Source: Anaerobium acetethylicum
GTDB taxonomy: Bacteria; Bacillota; Clostridia; Lachnospirales; Lachnospiraceae
NCBI RefSeq assembly: GCF_900096945.1
Contig: NZ_FMKA01000005.1
Location: 62,001-126,000 of the forward strand
DNA length: 64,000 bases
Direction: 5' to 3'
In this document: positions 8,444 through 16,782 of the stretch, piece by piece
Layout: each line of letters begins with the position of its first letter
Numbering within the stretch: position 1 is the stretch's first letter
Program-made: the position numbers and the translations under genes
The notes under the pieces: generated by a model
What the model was told of the DNA's origin: nothing
The model's database searches: none
Seen by the model: only the letters and a program-made list of their open reading frames with translations

Positions 8444-9490
8444 ATGAAGATAAATAAAAAAGTAATTTCAAATCTGGACAAATGTTATTCGATAGCGCCG
8501 CTGTATTATAAGGGAAAACAGCATATTCTCGTTGCGGCTGAAAAGACAGATAAATGCATTATGTTTGATATCAATGGAGAAACAGAAGAGACGGTCTGGG
8601 ACGAACCGGGTGGTGTCATGACAATGGTTCAGGTGCCGGGAACGGATGGACAATTCCTTGCAACTCATAAATTCTATTCGCCAAATGACTCGAAGGAAGC
8701 AAAAATAATCGTTGCTACCCCGAAAAAAGAAGGCGGCTGGGAAATAAGAACATTGGCTGAGTTGCCCCATGTGCATCGTTTTGACATCCTTCAGAGAAAT
8801 GGTGTGAAATATCTGATTGCATGTACCTTAAAATCCGGACATGAATTTAAAGAGGACTGGTCAATGCCGGGAAAAGTATATGCCGCTGTCCTTCCGGATG
8901 ATTTGAGCGTATATAATCAGGATAACCAGCTGCAATTGACGGTCGTCAAAGATGGTATGCTGAAAAACCATGGGTATTATAAAGTGGTAGAAGACGGAGT
9001 TGAAACATCTGTTATTTCTTCAGAACAGGGTGTCTTTCGGTTCTTTCCTCCAGAATCGGCTGCGGGGGAATGGAAGATTGAACAGCTTCTTGATACGCCG
9101 AGCAGCGATGCAGTGCTTGTAGACCTCGATGGGGATGGAGAAAAAGAACTGGTGGTTCTGGCGCCGTTCCATGGAGCGAGCATTAGCATCTATCATAAGA
9201 AAAACGAAAGCTATGAGAAGGTTTATGACTATCCGGAACCGGCGGAATTCACTCATGCAATCTGGGGAGGAATTCTCGGTGGAAGGCCGGCGGCTGTTGT
9301 AGGTCACAGGCAGGGCTGTAGAAATCTGATCGCGTTTACTTATAATAAAGAAAAAGGAAGCTATGAGACAGAAAATATAGATGAAAATTGCGGACCAGCG
9401 AATATATATCATTATGTGAATGAAGGAAAAGATATTTTCATTGCAACAAACCGTGAAATTAATGAAGTAGCGATGTATATAATAGAATAG
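8444..9490 (+). CDS. FG-GAP/VCBS-like beta-propeller protein, function unknown
   Basis: A 348-residue protein without signal peptide or membrane segment, so probably cytosolic. Repeated strands with 'DLDGDGEKELVVL' (about residues 227-239) match the calcium-binding FG-GAP/VCBS loop, and the overall pattern suggests a beta-propeller. The ATG at 8444 is chosen because 'ggagg' lies at 8434-8438. It stands alone between the AT-rich region and a terminator. The neighbouring ascorbate PTS starts 0.9 kb downstream across a repeat mosaic, so a link to it is only a guess. I do not recognise a specific family or substrate. Confidence 0.75.
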   Translation: MKINKKVISNLDKCYSIAPLYYKGKQHILVAAEKTDKCIMFDINGETEETVWDEPGGVMTMVQVPGTDGQFLATHKFYSPNDSKEAKIIVATPKKEGGWEIRTLAELPHVHRFDILQRNGVKYLIACTLKSGHEFKEDWSMPGKVYAAVLPDDLSVYNQDNQLQLTVVKDGMLKNHGYYKVVEDGVETSVISSEQGVFRFFPPESAAGEWKIEQLLDTPSSDAVLVDLDGDGEKELVVLAPFHGASISIYHKKNESYEKVYDYPEPAEFTHAIWGGILGGRPAAVVGHRQGCRNLIAFTYNKEKGSYETENIDENCGPANIYHYVNEGKDIFIATNREINEVAMYIIE

Positions 9491-9513
9491 CAATAGTCAT
9501 AGTGGAAGACTTG

Positions 9514-9549
9514 AAGGATGCGGCATAAGCTGCATCCTTTTTTTGGGGG
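9514..9549 (+). terminator. Terminator of the FG-GAP-like gene
   Basis: An 11-base-pair stem 'aaggatgcggc'/'gctgcatcctt' with loop 'ataa', followed by a run of T. Confidence 0.85.
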
Positions 9550-9555
9550 TGGAGT

Positions 9556-9806
9556 GTCAAGAGCTCATTTATATAATGGTATTCGTCAATTTGCACAGGT
9601 TTTATGAATGAGGACGTGATACAAAACATGTTGATTCGCAGCGCGCTCTCGCTTAGATGAAGACGTAGTGGTACGTAAGGCCGCAAAGTACGCGACCTAA
9701 GTACCAACGTCTTCATAAAGCTGCTCATCAATTCATGTTTTGTATCACTGCGCGATAGATGGCGGCTGTGCAAATTGACTAGGCTGAAGGTTACAAGAGG
9801 GCTTTG
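9556..9806 (+). repeat. Palindromic element A, copy 1 (about 251 bp)
   Basis: The whole element is a nested inverted repeat. Outer ends are 'gtcaagagctc' and 'gagggctttga'. Next inward are 'gtcaatttgcac' (9585-9596) and 'gtgcaaattgac' (9768-9779), then 'gtgatacaaaacatg' and 'catgttttgtatcac', then 'tgaagacgt' and 'acgtcttca', with a central hairpin. A second copy in opposite orientation is at 28623-28875. No transposase is present. Confidence 0.8.
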
Positions 9807-10025
9807 AAATAAGTTGATTTGCAGTCGGGCTTGTGGTATTTGATTGACTATCGTCAATCAGCCCTCCGCACTGCAAAGTGTTTTCGCCTTCAAGTTTTGG
9901 GTTAGTGGAGCTGAAACGGCGAAACCACTTTGTTCTAAAGCTGCTCATCAATTCATGTTTTGTATCACTGCGTCATAGATGGCGGCTGTGCAAATTGACT
10001 AGGCTGAAGGTTACAAGAGGGCTTT
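9716..10025 (+). repeat. Direct repeat of about 90 bp, 220 bp apart
   Basis: Bases 9716-9805 recur at 9936-10025 with only two differences ('cg' to 'tc' after 'cactgcg'). The block is the right half of element A. The sequence between the two copies contains 'gtcgggcttgtgg' and a hairpin 'ttgattgacta'/'tcgtcaatcag', and part of it has a diverged counterpart at 28415-28445. Confidence 0.8.
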
Positions 10026-10070
10026 AAAAATAGGTTGATTCGCAGCGCGCTTTCGATCAGATGAAGACAC

Positions 10071-10190
10071 ACCATGGTTTGACTGTTCGGTAGTCCGGTG
10101 ATGCGCAAGAAGAATATGTCGCAGAGGCGACTGCATATCAGGGCGCGAGTTTCGCAAGCTAAACTCTTTGTTCACACAGTGGAAAAGTTC
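10071..10190 (-). repeat. Repeat module C, copy 1
   Basis: Read on the minus strand, this block resembles 28470-28560 on the plus strand. Shared stretches include 'aaagagttt', 'gcttgcgaaactc', 'ctctgcgaca' and 'cttcttgcgcat', with scattered substitutions. It contains small hairpins and no gene. Confidence 0.6.
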
Positions 10191-10270
10191 ATAAAATAAG
10201 AAAATGAACATATAAAACAAAAATACCACGGTAAAAATGAACAATAAAGAACGTATAATATCGTATAAAT

Positions 10271-10337
10271 GTCACAAATAACACAAAGTAATCATAAAAT
10301 AACACAAATAATCATTTAAAACCATTGAAATAATCAT
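10271..10337 (+). promoter_or_regulatory. Phased operator-like repeats upstream of ulaG
   Basis: Copies of 'acacaaataatcat' lie at 10281-10295 and 10302-10315, and a third partial copy ('gaaataatcat') lies at 10327-10337 inside the promoter. They are about 21 bases apart, i.e. two helical turns, so a regulator would bind one face. The DeoR-family gene at 13968 is the obvious candidate (inference). Confidence 0.55.
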
Positions 10338-10352
10338 ATGCAATGCTATAAT
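10325..10352 (+). promoter_or_regulatory. Promoter of the ula-type PTS operon
   Basis: TTGAAA at 10325-10330 and TATAAT at 10347-10352 with a 16-base spacer. The predicted start near 10359 leaves a leader of about 75 bases. The spacer overlaps one operator-like repeat. Confidence 0.65.
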
Positions 10353-10433
10353 AAGAAAAACAAACAAATAAATGATTTGAAATGAGCATCTGTTAAGCAA
10401 TTTAACGTTTATCTATTTTAAGGAGGAAGAGTA

Positions 10434-11492
10434 ATGAGTCAAATTGATGGTATTACAAGAGAAAAGTGGATTTTAGGAGCATTTCCGGAATGGGGAACAT
10501 GGCTTAATGAAGAAATCGATCAGGAAGTAGTGGCACCAGGAACTTTTGCAATGTGGTGGATAGGATGTACAGGCCTCTGGGTCAAGTCAGAGAACAGCAC
10601 CAATATCGCAATCGACTTATGGTTTGGAAATGGAAAACGTTCTAAAAAGACAACGGAAATGGAAAAATACCATCAGATGAGAAATATGACTGGCGGAAGG
10701 ATGACACAGCCAAATCTTCGTGCGGCTCCTGTTGTTTACGATCCATTTGCAGTTACGACGGTTGATGCAGTGCTGTCAACACATTATCATAATGACCATA
10801 TCGATCCTTTTTTTGCAGCGGCTGTACTTAAGAACTGCGCACCTGATGTTCCGTTCATAGGACCAAAGAAGAGCGTCGAAAAATGGTTAAGCTATGGAGT
10901 TCCGGCAGACAGGTGCAAAACGGTAGTACCGGGAGATGTGATTAAAATCAAAGATTGTGAAATCGTAATCCTTGATTCTTTCGACCGTACATGCCTGGTT
11001 ACAGCTGATGAAGATATCAAAGGCGTATGCCCTACGGATATGGATGAAAAAGCTGTCAACTACCTGATCAAGACTCCGGCAGGAAGCATCTATCACAGCG
11101 GTGACTCTCATTACTCAACTTACTATGCAAAACATGGTAAAGACCACAAGATTGATGTGGCGCTTGGCTCATACGGAGAAAACCCGGCAGGAAACCAGGA
11201 CAAGATGACTTCGGTTGATGTTCTCAGAATGGCTGAAGCTTTACAGTGCAAGGTCGTGATACCATTCCACTATGACGTATGGACTAATTTCAAAGCTGAT
11301 CCGGCAGAAATAACAATGCTTTATGAATTTAAGAAATATGCACTTGATTACAAATTTGTACCATTCATCTGGGATGTCGGTGGAAAATTCGTATATCCGA
11401 ATGATATGAACAAGAGACAGTACCATTACCGCAGAGGTTTTGAAGACTGCTTCACAGATGAACCGAATGTTCCATTCCGTTCGATTCTGTAA
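10434..11492 (+). CDS. ulaG: L-ascorbate-6-phosphate lactonase (UlaG-like)
   Basis: Cytosolic metal-dependent lactonase that opens ascorbate-6-phosphate after PTS uptake. The 352 residues match the UlaG family length. The metallo-beta-lactamase motif HxHxDH is present (H117, H119, D121, H122 in '[10 protein letters not shown]'), with further likely metal ligands in 'YHSGDSHYS' and 'IPFHYDVW'. The start has a perfect 'aggagg' site. It leads an operon with the ascorbate-type IIA, IIC and IIB genes, which supports the substrate class. The later pathway enzymes UlaD, E and F are absent here. Confidence 0.88.
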   Translation: MSQIDGITREKWILGAFPEWGTWLNEEIDQEVVAPGTFAMWWIGCTGLWVKSENSTNIAIDLWFGNGKRSKKTTEMEKYHQMRNMTGGRMTQPNLRAAPVVYDPFAVTTVDAVLSTHYHNDHIDPFFAAAVLKNCAPDVPFIGPKKSVEKWLSYGVPADRCKTVVPGDVIKIKDCEIVILDSFDRTCLVTADEDIKGVCPTDMDEKAVNYLIKTPAGSIYHSGDSHYSTYYAKHGKDHKIDVALGSYGENPAGNQDKMTSVDVLRMAEALQCKVVIPFHYDVWTNFKADPAEITMLYEFKKYALDYKFVPFIWDVGGKFVYPNDMNKRQYHYRRGFEDCFTDEPNVPFRSIL

Positions 11493-11513
11493 CAGTCTGA
11501 GAAAGGGGAAAAC

Positions 11514-11969
11514 ATGTTAAGAGAATTTGTTGAAAAGAACCACTATATATTCGTTGATAAAATAGATACATGGGAAGAATCAATCAGAATCGGCTGCAAG
11601 CCTATAGAAGCTGACGGTACTGTTGACCCGCGTTATGCTGAACAGATTATAGAGTGCGTTAAGAAATACGGACCATACATAATCATTATTCCAAATGTTG
11701 CGATGCCTCACTCCCAGGAAGGCGCGGAGGGTGTCAATAAAACGGCAATCAGCTTTATGAAAGTGAAAGAAGCCGTTCATTTTGAAGAAGGCAATCCGGA
11801 AAAGGATGCGAACCTGTTCTTTACGCTGGCTTCCTGCAATCCGGACGAACATATGGCAAATATGGTGAAACTTTCGGAAATGCTCATGAATGAAGAGCTT
11901 GTTGAAGAGCTGCTGAAAGCGGAAGGCCCGGAAGATTTGTTGAGACTTCAGGAGAAATATTTAGACTAG
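11514..11969 (+). CDS. ulaC: Ascorbate-type PTS EIIA component
   Basis: Phosphocarrier that takes phosphate from HPr and passes it to EIIB. The 151-residue protein has the mannitol/fructose-type IIA active site 'AMPHSQ', with H66 the probable phosphorylated histidine. It lies 21 bases after ulaG and before the IIC and IIB genes. Confidence 0.88.
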   Translation: MLREFVEKNHYIFVDKIDTWEESIRIGCKPIEADGTVDPRYAEQIIECVKKYGPYIIIIPNVAMPHSQEGAEGVNKTAISFMKVKEAVHFEEGNPEKDANLFFTLASCNPDEHMANMVKLSEMLMNEELVEELLKAEGPEDLLRLQEKYLD

Positions 11970-12007
11970 TACACAAATACAAAGAGGTTTAACAGGGAGG
12001 AAAAAAG

Positions 12008-13489
12008 ATGGATATCTTATTGGCGATTTGGACATATATAGTGGAGAACATTCTTAAACAACCAGCATTTTTCATCGGTTTAATGGTACTTGTAGGTTAC
12101 ATATTATTGAGAAAACCTTGGTATGACTGTCTTTCAGGCACTATCAAAGCAGTCGTTGGATACATGATCTTACTCGTAGGTTCAGGCGGACTTGTAGGCA
12201 ACTTCAGACCTGTACTTGTAGGATTAAAAGACCGTTTCAATCTGAGTGCGACCGTTATTGATCCCTATTTTGGACAGAATGCAGTAACTGCAGGCGTAGA
12301 AGAGGTTTTTGGAAAATCCTTCTCACAGGTTATGGTACTGGTGCTTATTGCATTCGTAGCGAACATCCTGTTGGTACGTTTTAGAAAAATCACTAAGTTA
12401 CGTGCTGTATTCACGACCGGACATGTTCAGGTTCAGCAGGCTTCAACAGCATACTGGCTTATCTTATTCGCACTTCCTGGATTAGCTACAAACAATACGG
12501 CAATCCTGATAGTAATGGCATTGATCCTTGGATTATACTGGGCGGTAGGATCTAACATGACAATCAAGCCAAGCCAGGAACTGACAGACGGTGCAGGATT
12601 CTGTATCGCTCACCAGCAGATGTTTGGTATCGCATTGTTCTCTGCCATAGCTGAAAGAATGGGCAAGAGCACAAGAGGAAAGAAATCAAAGAAACTCGAA
12701 GATATCGAACTTCCAGGATTCATGTCAATCTTCAACGAAAACATGGTTTGTACATCACTCCTTATGTTCCTCTTCTTTGGAATCATACTTGTTGTATTAG
12801 GAAAAGATTATCTGGTAGAAGCGAAGTTCATGCTGGAAACAGACAGCTTCCTGTTCTACATCATGAAAACATGTTTGAATTTTGCAGTATATTTAGCAAT
12901 CCTCCAGTTAGGCGTACGTACTTTCGTAACAGAACTGACAACTGCTTTCCAGGGAATTTCAAACACAATCTTACCTGGTGCAGTACCTGGCGTTGACTGT
13001 GCAGTAGCATACGGATTCGGTTCACCAAATGCAGTACCGATCGGATTTATAGCAGGCGCTGTTGGACAGTTCCTTGCAATAGGCGCGCTGATCCTGTTAA
13101 AGAGCCCTGTATTGATCATCGCAGGATTCGTTCCTGTATTCTTTGACAATGCAACAATTGCAGTATATGCAAACAATAAAGGCGGATTAAGGGCAGCAGT
13201 TATACTTCCATTTATCTCAGGCCTCTGCCAGGTATTTGGTTCAGCTCTGATCGCAGGCTGGGTTGGAATGGCAGCTTACGGCGGATATTTAGGAATGTGG
13301 GACTGGGCAGTTGTATGGCCGGTGTTCACAGTAGTTATGAAATACTTAAGCTACGCAGGTCTTGCTATTGTGGTTATCGCATTGATCGCAATTCCGCAGA
13401 TCGAGTACAGAATGGACAAAGAAGGATACTTCCTGCTTACTGACGATTACGAAGCGTATAAAGAAAGAAAAGCTCAGGCAAAAAAGTAA
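12008..13489 (+). CDS. ulaA: Ascorbate-type PTS EIIC permease (UlaA/SgaT)
   Basis: Membrane permease of the UlaA/SgaT family, 493 residues with about eleven hydrophobic segments, beginning 'ILAIWTYIVENILKQPAFFIGLMVL'-like at the N-terminus and ending in a charged tail. It translocates and phosphorylates the sugar with EIIB. A good 'agggagg' site precedes the ATG. No EIIB domain is fused; IIB is the next gene. Codon choice is biased towards highly expressed forms compared with neighbouring regulators. Confidence 0.92.
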   Translation: MDILLAIWTYIVENILKQPAFFIGLMVLVGYILLRKPWYDCLSGTIKAVVGYMILLVGSGGLVGNFRPVLVGLKDRFNLSATVIDPYFGQNAVTAGVEEVFGKSFSQVMVLVLIAFVANILLVRFRKITKLRAVFTTGHVQVQQASTAYWLILFALPGLATNNTAILIVMALILGLYWAVGSNMTIKPSQELTDGAGFCIAHQQMFGIALFSAIAERMGKSTRGKKSKKLEDIELPGFMSIFNENMVCTSLLMFLFFGIILVVLGKDYLVEAKFMLETDSFLFYIMKTCLNFAVYLAILQLGVRTFVTELTTAFQGISNTILPGAVPGVDCAVAYGFGSPNAVPIGFIAGAVGQFLAIGALILLKSPVLIIAGFVPVFFDNATIAVYANNKGGLRAAVILPFISGLCQVFGSALIAGWVGMAAYGGYLGMWDWAVVWPVFTVVMKYLSYAGLAIVVIALIAIPQIEYRMDKEGYFLLTDDYEAYKERKAQAKK

Positions 13490-13532
13490 ATTGAAGTGAT
13501 ATATAAGTTAACATGAAAGGAAGGTAATTATT

Positions 13533-13823
13533 ATGTTGAATATTTTAGTAGCATGTGCAAATGGCGCAGGAACAAGCTTGATGATGAAACTGACTTTGGA
13601 AAAGGTTGTTAAAGCATTGGGAATTAAAGTTGGAAAGATACACCATTGCTCGCTTTCTGAAGGAAAGAGTGCAGCTACCCAGTATGATGTGGTATTCTGT
13701 CCGCTGAACTTCATAACCATGTTCAAAGATGCAGAGGCAAAAGGGGTTCATGTAATCGGTTTGAAAAATGTTCTGTCACAGGCTGAAATGGAAGAAAAAT
13801 TAAAAGCTTCAGGCCTGGTTTGA
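13533..13823 (+). CDS. ulaB: Ascorbate-type PTS EIIB component
   Basis: A 96-residue phosphocarrier of the lactose/cellobiose-like IIB superfamily. The phosphorylatable cysteine is C8 in 'LVACANGAGTS', the standard P-loop-like motif. It closes the transport part of the operon and is followed by a terminator-like hairpin. Confidence 0.9.
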   Translation: MLNILVACANGAGTSLMMKLTLEKVVKALGIKVGKIHHCSLSEGKSAATQYDVVFCPLNFITMFKDAEAKGVHVIGLKNVLSQAEMEEKLKASGLV

Positions 13824-13840
13824 TTCTGACGATATAATTA

Positions 13841-13872
13841 AAAAGGTGTTTCCGGAAGGGGCACCTTTTTAT
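13841..13872 (+). terminator. Terminator or attenuator after ulaB
   Basis: The stem 'aaaaggtg'/'caccttttt' with T run lies 17 bases after ulaB. It may partly separate the transporter genes from the downstream regulator and HPr/enzyme I genes. Confidence 0.7.
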
Positions 13873-13884
13873 AGCAGATTAATA

Positions 13885-13935
13885 GCAGCCGTTCAGGTCT
13901 GTTGTCCCGTGAAGGGCACTCTCCTGAACCGCTGC
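13885..13935 (+). promoter_or_regulatory. Large hairpin in the leader of the DeoR gene
   Basis: 'gcagccgttcagg' (13885-13897) pairs with 'cctgaaccgctgc' (13923-13935) with 12 of 13 matches. A smaller inner pairing is 'gtccc'/'gggca'. It ends 32 bases before the TTG start. It could be an operator, an RNA switch or the relic of a repeat. Confidence 0.5.
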
Positions 13936-13967
13936 GATTCATATTGAAAAGACGAAGGTGATAGATC

Positions 13968-14732
13968 TTGAAGAAAAAACGAAGCATAGTGGATAATCGG
14001 AGAAATTCGATTCTGGAAGAATTAAGGGCTAACGGAGAAATAAAAGCGGATGCCCTTGCAAAAAAGTATCAGGTAACACCGCTGACGATCCGAAGGGATC
14101 TGCAGTGGCTGGAAGACAACAATAAAATCGAGAGGTTTTATGGCGGAGCCGTTTTGGCAGATAAAGAAACTGCCAGTGTGGATGAAGTCGATGAATGCAA
14201 GAATATGATTGCAAAATATGCAGCAAGCCTTGTTGAAGACGGAGACAGCATATACATAAATACAAGCATGACTGCCCTCAGGATGATCGAATACCTTGGA
14301 AACAAAAGGGTTACCGTCATAACGAATAATGGCAGGGTTTTTGCTATGAAGATTCCGGAATCAATACAGGTTATCATAACGGGGGGCGAACTGAGGTATC
14401 CCAAATACGCTATGGTCGGTAACTTTGCCCAGAGAAATCTTGGGAAAGTCACAGTCAAGAAAAGTTTCCTTGGATGCAGCGGACTTACGGCTGAAAAAGG
14501 CATGACCACTGAAATCATGAATGAAGCACCTATTAACAGCATGATGGTGAAAAATGTGGCCGGTGCCGCCTATATCCTTGCAGATCATACTAAGATCGGT
14601 GTTGACAGCAGTTTTGTCAGCGTGGGAACAGAAAACATTACCCATGTCATAACAGACGAAAAAGCTTCTGAAGAGGAGCTGGAGAAACTGCGCGAGCGCA
14701 GGATTAAGGTCATCCAGGTTAAAAAGCAGTAG
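13968..14732 (+). CDS. DeoR/GlpR family transcriptional regulator
   Basis: A 254-residue repressor type. The N-terminal winged helix-turn-helix (about residues 10-60, 'KKYQVTPLTIRRDLQWLEDNNKIERFYGGA') is the DeoR signature, and the C-terminal sensor domain is of the DeoRC sugar-phosphate fold. Start is TTG with 'gaaggtg' upstream. Placed between the ula transport genes and the HPr/EI pair, it most likely senses a phosphorylated product of this PTS. Confidence 0.9.
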   Translation: MKKKRSIVDNRRNSILEELRANGEIKADALAKKYQVTPLTIRRDLQWLEDNNKIERFYGGAVLADKETASVDEVDECKNMIAKYAASLVEDGDSIYINTSMTALRMIEYLGNKRVTVITNNGRVFAMKIPESIQVIITGGELRYPKYAMVGNFAQRNLGKVTVKKSFLGCSGLTAEKGMTTEIMNEAPINSMMVKNVAGAAYILADHTKIGVDSSFVSVGTENITHVITDEKASEEELEKLRERRIKVIQVKKQ

Positions 14733-14771
14733 TGCTGCGTGATATGATAAGAGAAGGGAAGAGGGAAAAAT

Positions 14772-15035
14772 ATGGTAAGCCAGAAAATAAAGGTTATTAA
14801 CAAATCAGGACTTCATTTAAGGCCGGCAGGAGAACTTACTAAAATTGCAGGAAAATGTTTGTCGGATATTACGCTTGTCAAAGGCGAAAAGAGAGTAAAC
14901 CCTAAGAGCGTATTGATTTTAATGAGTGCCGGAATTATGTGCGGAGATGAAATCATTGTTGAATGTGATGGACCTACAGAAGAGGAAGATTTAAAGACAA
15001 TTGTTGCAGCTATCGAAAGCGGATTAGGAGAATAA
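14772..15035 (+). CDS. HPr family phosphocarrier protein
   Basis: An 87-residue HPr. H15 in 'GLHLRPAG' is the site phosphorylated by enzyme I, and K45-S46 in 'NPKSVLI' matches the HPr kinase site of Firmicutes HPr. It lies 2 bases before the enzyme I gene. It may be the only HPr of the cell or a copy dedicated to this PTS; the operon position suggests the latter (inference). Confidence 0.9.
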   Translation: MVSQKIKVINKSGLHLRPAGELTKIAGKCLSDITLVKGEKRVNPKSVLILMSAGIMCGDEIIVECDGPTEEEDLKTIVAAIESGLGE

Positions 15036-15037
15036 AA

Positions 15038-16714
15038 ATGAGAACTATCATAGTGGAAAAGAAATCTTCAAAAGGAATTGTTATGGGAAACGTCTATCTG
15101 GTGGAGAAGCAGGATCTGAAACCACGCCAGGACATGATAAACGAAGATCAGATTGAACTTGAAGTGGCAAGCTATGATAAGGCCGTTGCAAAAGCAGTAA
15201 GCGAGCTTGAAGTCCTTGCAAAGGACAATGAGATTTTCGCCGCTCATGTAGAGCTGGCAAAGGATATTGCCTTATACGAAGGCGTCGTGAACCGCATTCG
15301 AAACGAAAAGCAGAATGCTGAGATCGCCCTGCGAAATACAGAGGAAGAATACTGTGCCATTTTCGACATGATGGACGACGAATATATGCGTGAGAGAAGT
15401 GCAGATTTAAAGGATATCTGCAACAGGTTCATGCGTATACTGAAAGGCCTGGAGGAAAGGGATTTCAGTGGTATCAGGGAAAAGGTAATCCTTGTTGCCG
15501 AAGATCTTGCACCCTCGGATACAGCAAAACTGAATCTGAATTATGTGCTCGGATTCATTACAAAACTCGGAGGGGTTACAAGCCATGTATCCATCATGGC
15601 AAGAAGCCTCGGACTTCCGGCGCTTGTTGGTGTGAGTGAGATTCTTGATGAAGTTAAGGGGAATGAATTTGTGATTCTTGATGCAAATGAAGGCAGAATC
15701 TATATAGATCCTTCTGATGATTTCGTTGCTGAGTTTAAATTGAAAGCAGACGAATTTGCCAGGAAGCAGAAGGAACTTGAGGAAGCAAGCCATCTTCCGG
15801 CTGTCACGACCGATGGAAGAAAAGTCAAAGTCTGCGCTAATGTTGGAAGCGTAGAGGATGTCAAAAATATGCTCAAATTCTCACCGGACGGAATCGGTCT
15901 GTTCAGAAGCGAGTTCCTTTATATGGAAAACACCCACTTCCCTACGGAAGAGGAGCAGTTTGAGGCATATAAGGAAGCAGCAGTGCTGTGCGGCAAGGAA
16001 GTGATTATCAGAACGCTGGATATAGGCGGAGATAAGGAATTATCCTATTATGATTTCGAAGCCGAGGAAAATCCATTCCTTGGATTCAGGGCAATCAGGA
16101 TTTCCCTTGAACTTGTGGACGTATTCAAGGCTCAGCTCAGGGCGCTTCTGCGTGCAAGTGCATTCGGAGATGTCCGAATCATGTATCCGATGATCATTTC
16201 CATGGAAGAACTTACCCGGGCAAATGAGATTCTTGAAATCTGCAAGAAGGAGCTTGCGGCGGAAGGGAAGGCATTCAACGAAAATATCAAGGTTGGAATG
16301 ATGATTGAAACGCCGGCTTCCGTAATACAGGCTGAGGAGTTTGCAAAGCATGTTGATTTCTTCAGCATAGGAACCAATGATCTTACCCAGTATATGCTGG
16401 TTGTAGACCGTGGAAATAAAAAGATTTCAAAACTTTATGATACCTTCCATCCGGCTGTTCTCAAATGCATCAAACGCGTCATCGATGCAGGGCATGCACA
16501 GAACATAGAGGTCGGCATGTGCGGCGAATTTGCAGCTGACGATAAGGGGACAGGCCTTCTGCTTGGCATGGGTCTGGATGAATTCAGCGTATCGGCTGGT
16601 TCTATCCCTGAAGTCAAGGACAAGATCCGAAAATCAAGCTACAATGAAGCTAAGGCTGTTGCGGACCGTATAGGGGATGCCTATACGATTGATGAGGTGA
16701 TGAAACTGCTATAA
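15038..16714 (+). CDS. Phosphoenolpyruvate-protein phosphotransferase (PTS enzyme I)
   Basis: First enzyme of the PTS relay, moving phosphate from PEP to HPr. The 558 residues contain the N-terminal HPr-binding domain, the phosphohistidine H183 in 'GGVTSHVSIMARS', and the C-terminal PEP-binding barrel ('GLFRSEFLYM', 'IGTNDLTQY', 'GMCGE'). The ribosome site 'aggag' is inside the end of the HPr gene. Having enzyme I and HPr beside one substrate-specific permease is unusual. A terminator follows. Confidence 0.93.
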   Translation: MRTIIVEKKSSKGIVMGNVYLVEKQDLKPRQDMINEDQIELEVASYDKAVAKAVSELEVLAKDNEIFAAHVELAKDIALYEGVVNRIRNEKQNAEIALRNTEEEYCAIFDMMDDEYMRERSADLKDICNRFMRILKGLEERDFSGIREKVILVAEDLAPSDTAKLNLNYVLGFITKLGGVTSHVSIMARSLGLPALVGVSEILDEVKGNEFVILDANEGRIYIDPSDDFVAEFKLKADEFARKQKELEEASHLPAVTTDGRKVKVCANVGSVEDVKNMLKFSPDGIGLFRSEFLYMENTHFPTEEEQFEAYKEAAVLCGKEVIIRTLDIGGDKELSYYDFEAEENPFLGFRAIRISLELVDVFKAQLRALLRASAFGDVRIMYPMIISMEELTRANEILEICKKELAAEGKAFNENIKVGMMIETPASVIQAEEFAKHVDFFSIGTNDLTQYMLVVDRGNKKISKLYDTFHPAVLKCIKRVIDAGHAQNIEVGMCGEFAADDKGTGLLLGMGLDEFSVSAGSIPEVKDKIRKSSYNEAKAVADRIGDAYTIDEVMKLL

Positions 16715-16725
16715 AATACAAAATA

Positions 16726-16766
16726 AGAGGCAACTTTCAGCTGATGCTGTAGAGTGGCCTCTTTTT
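16726..16766 (+). terminator. Terminator after enzyme I
   Basis: 'agaggc' pairs with 'gcctct' ahead of a T run, in the 68 bases between the convergent enzyme I and AraC genes. Confidence 0.65.
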
Positions 16767-16782
16767 GCCATATCATGAGGAG

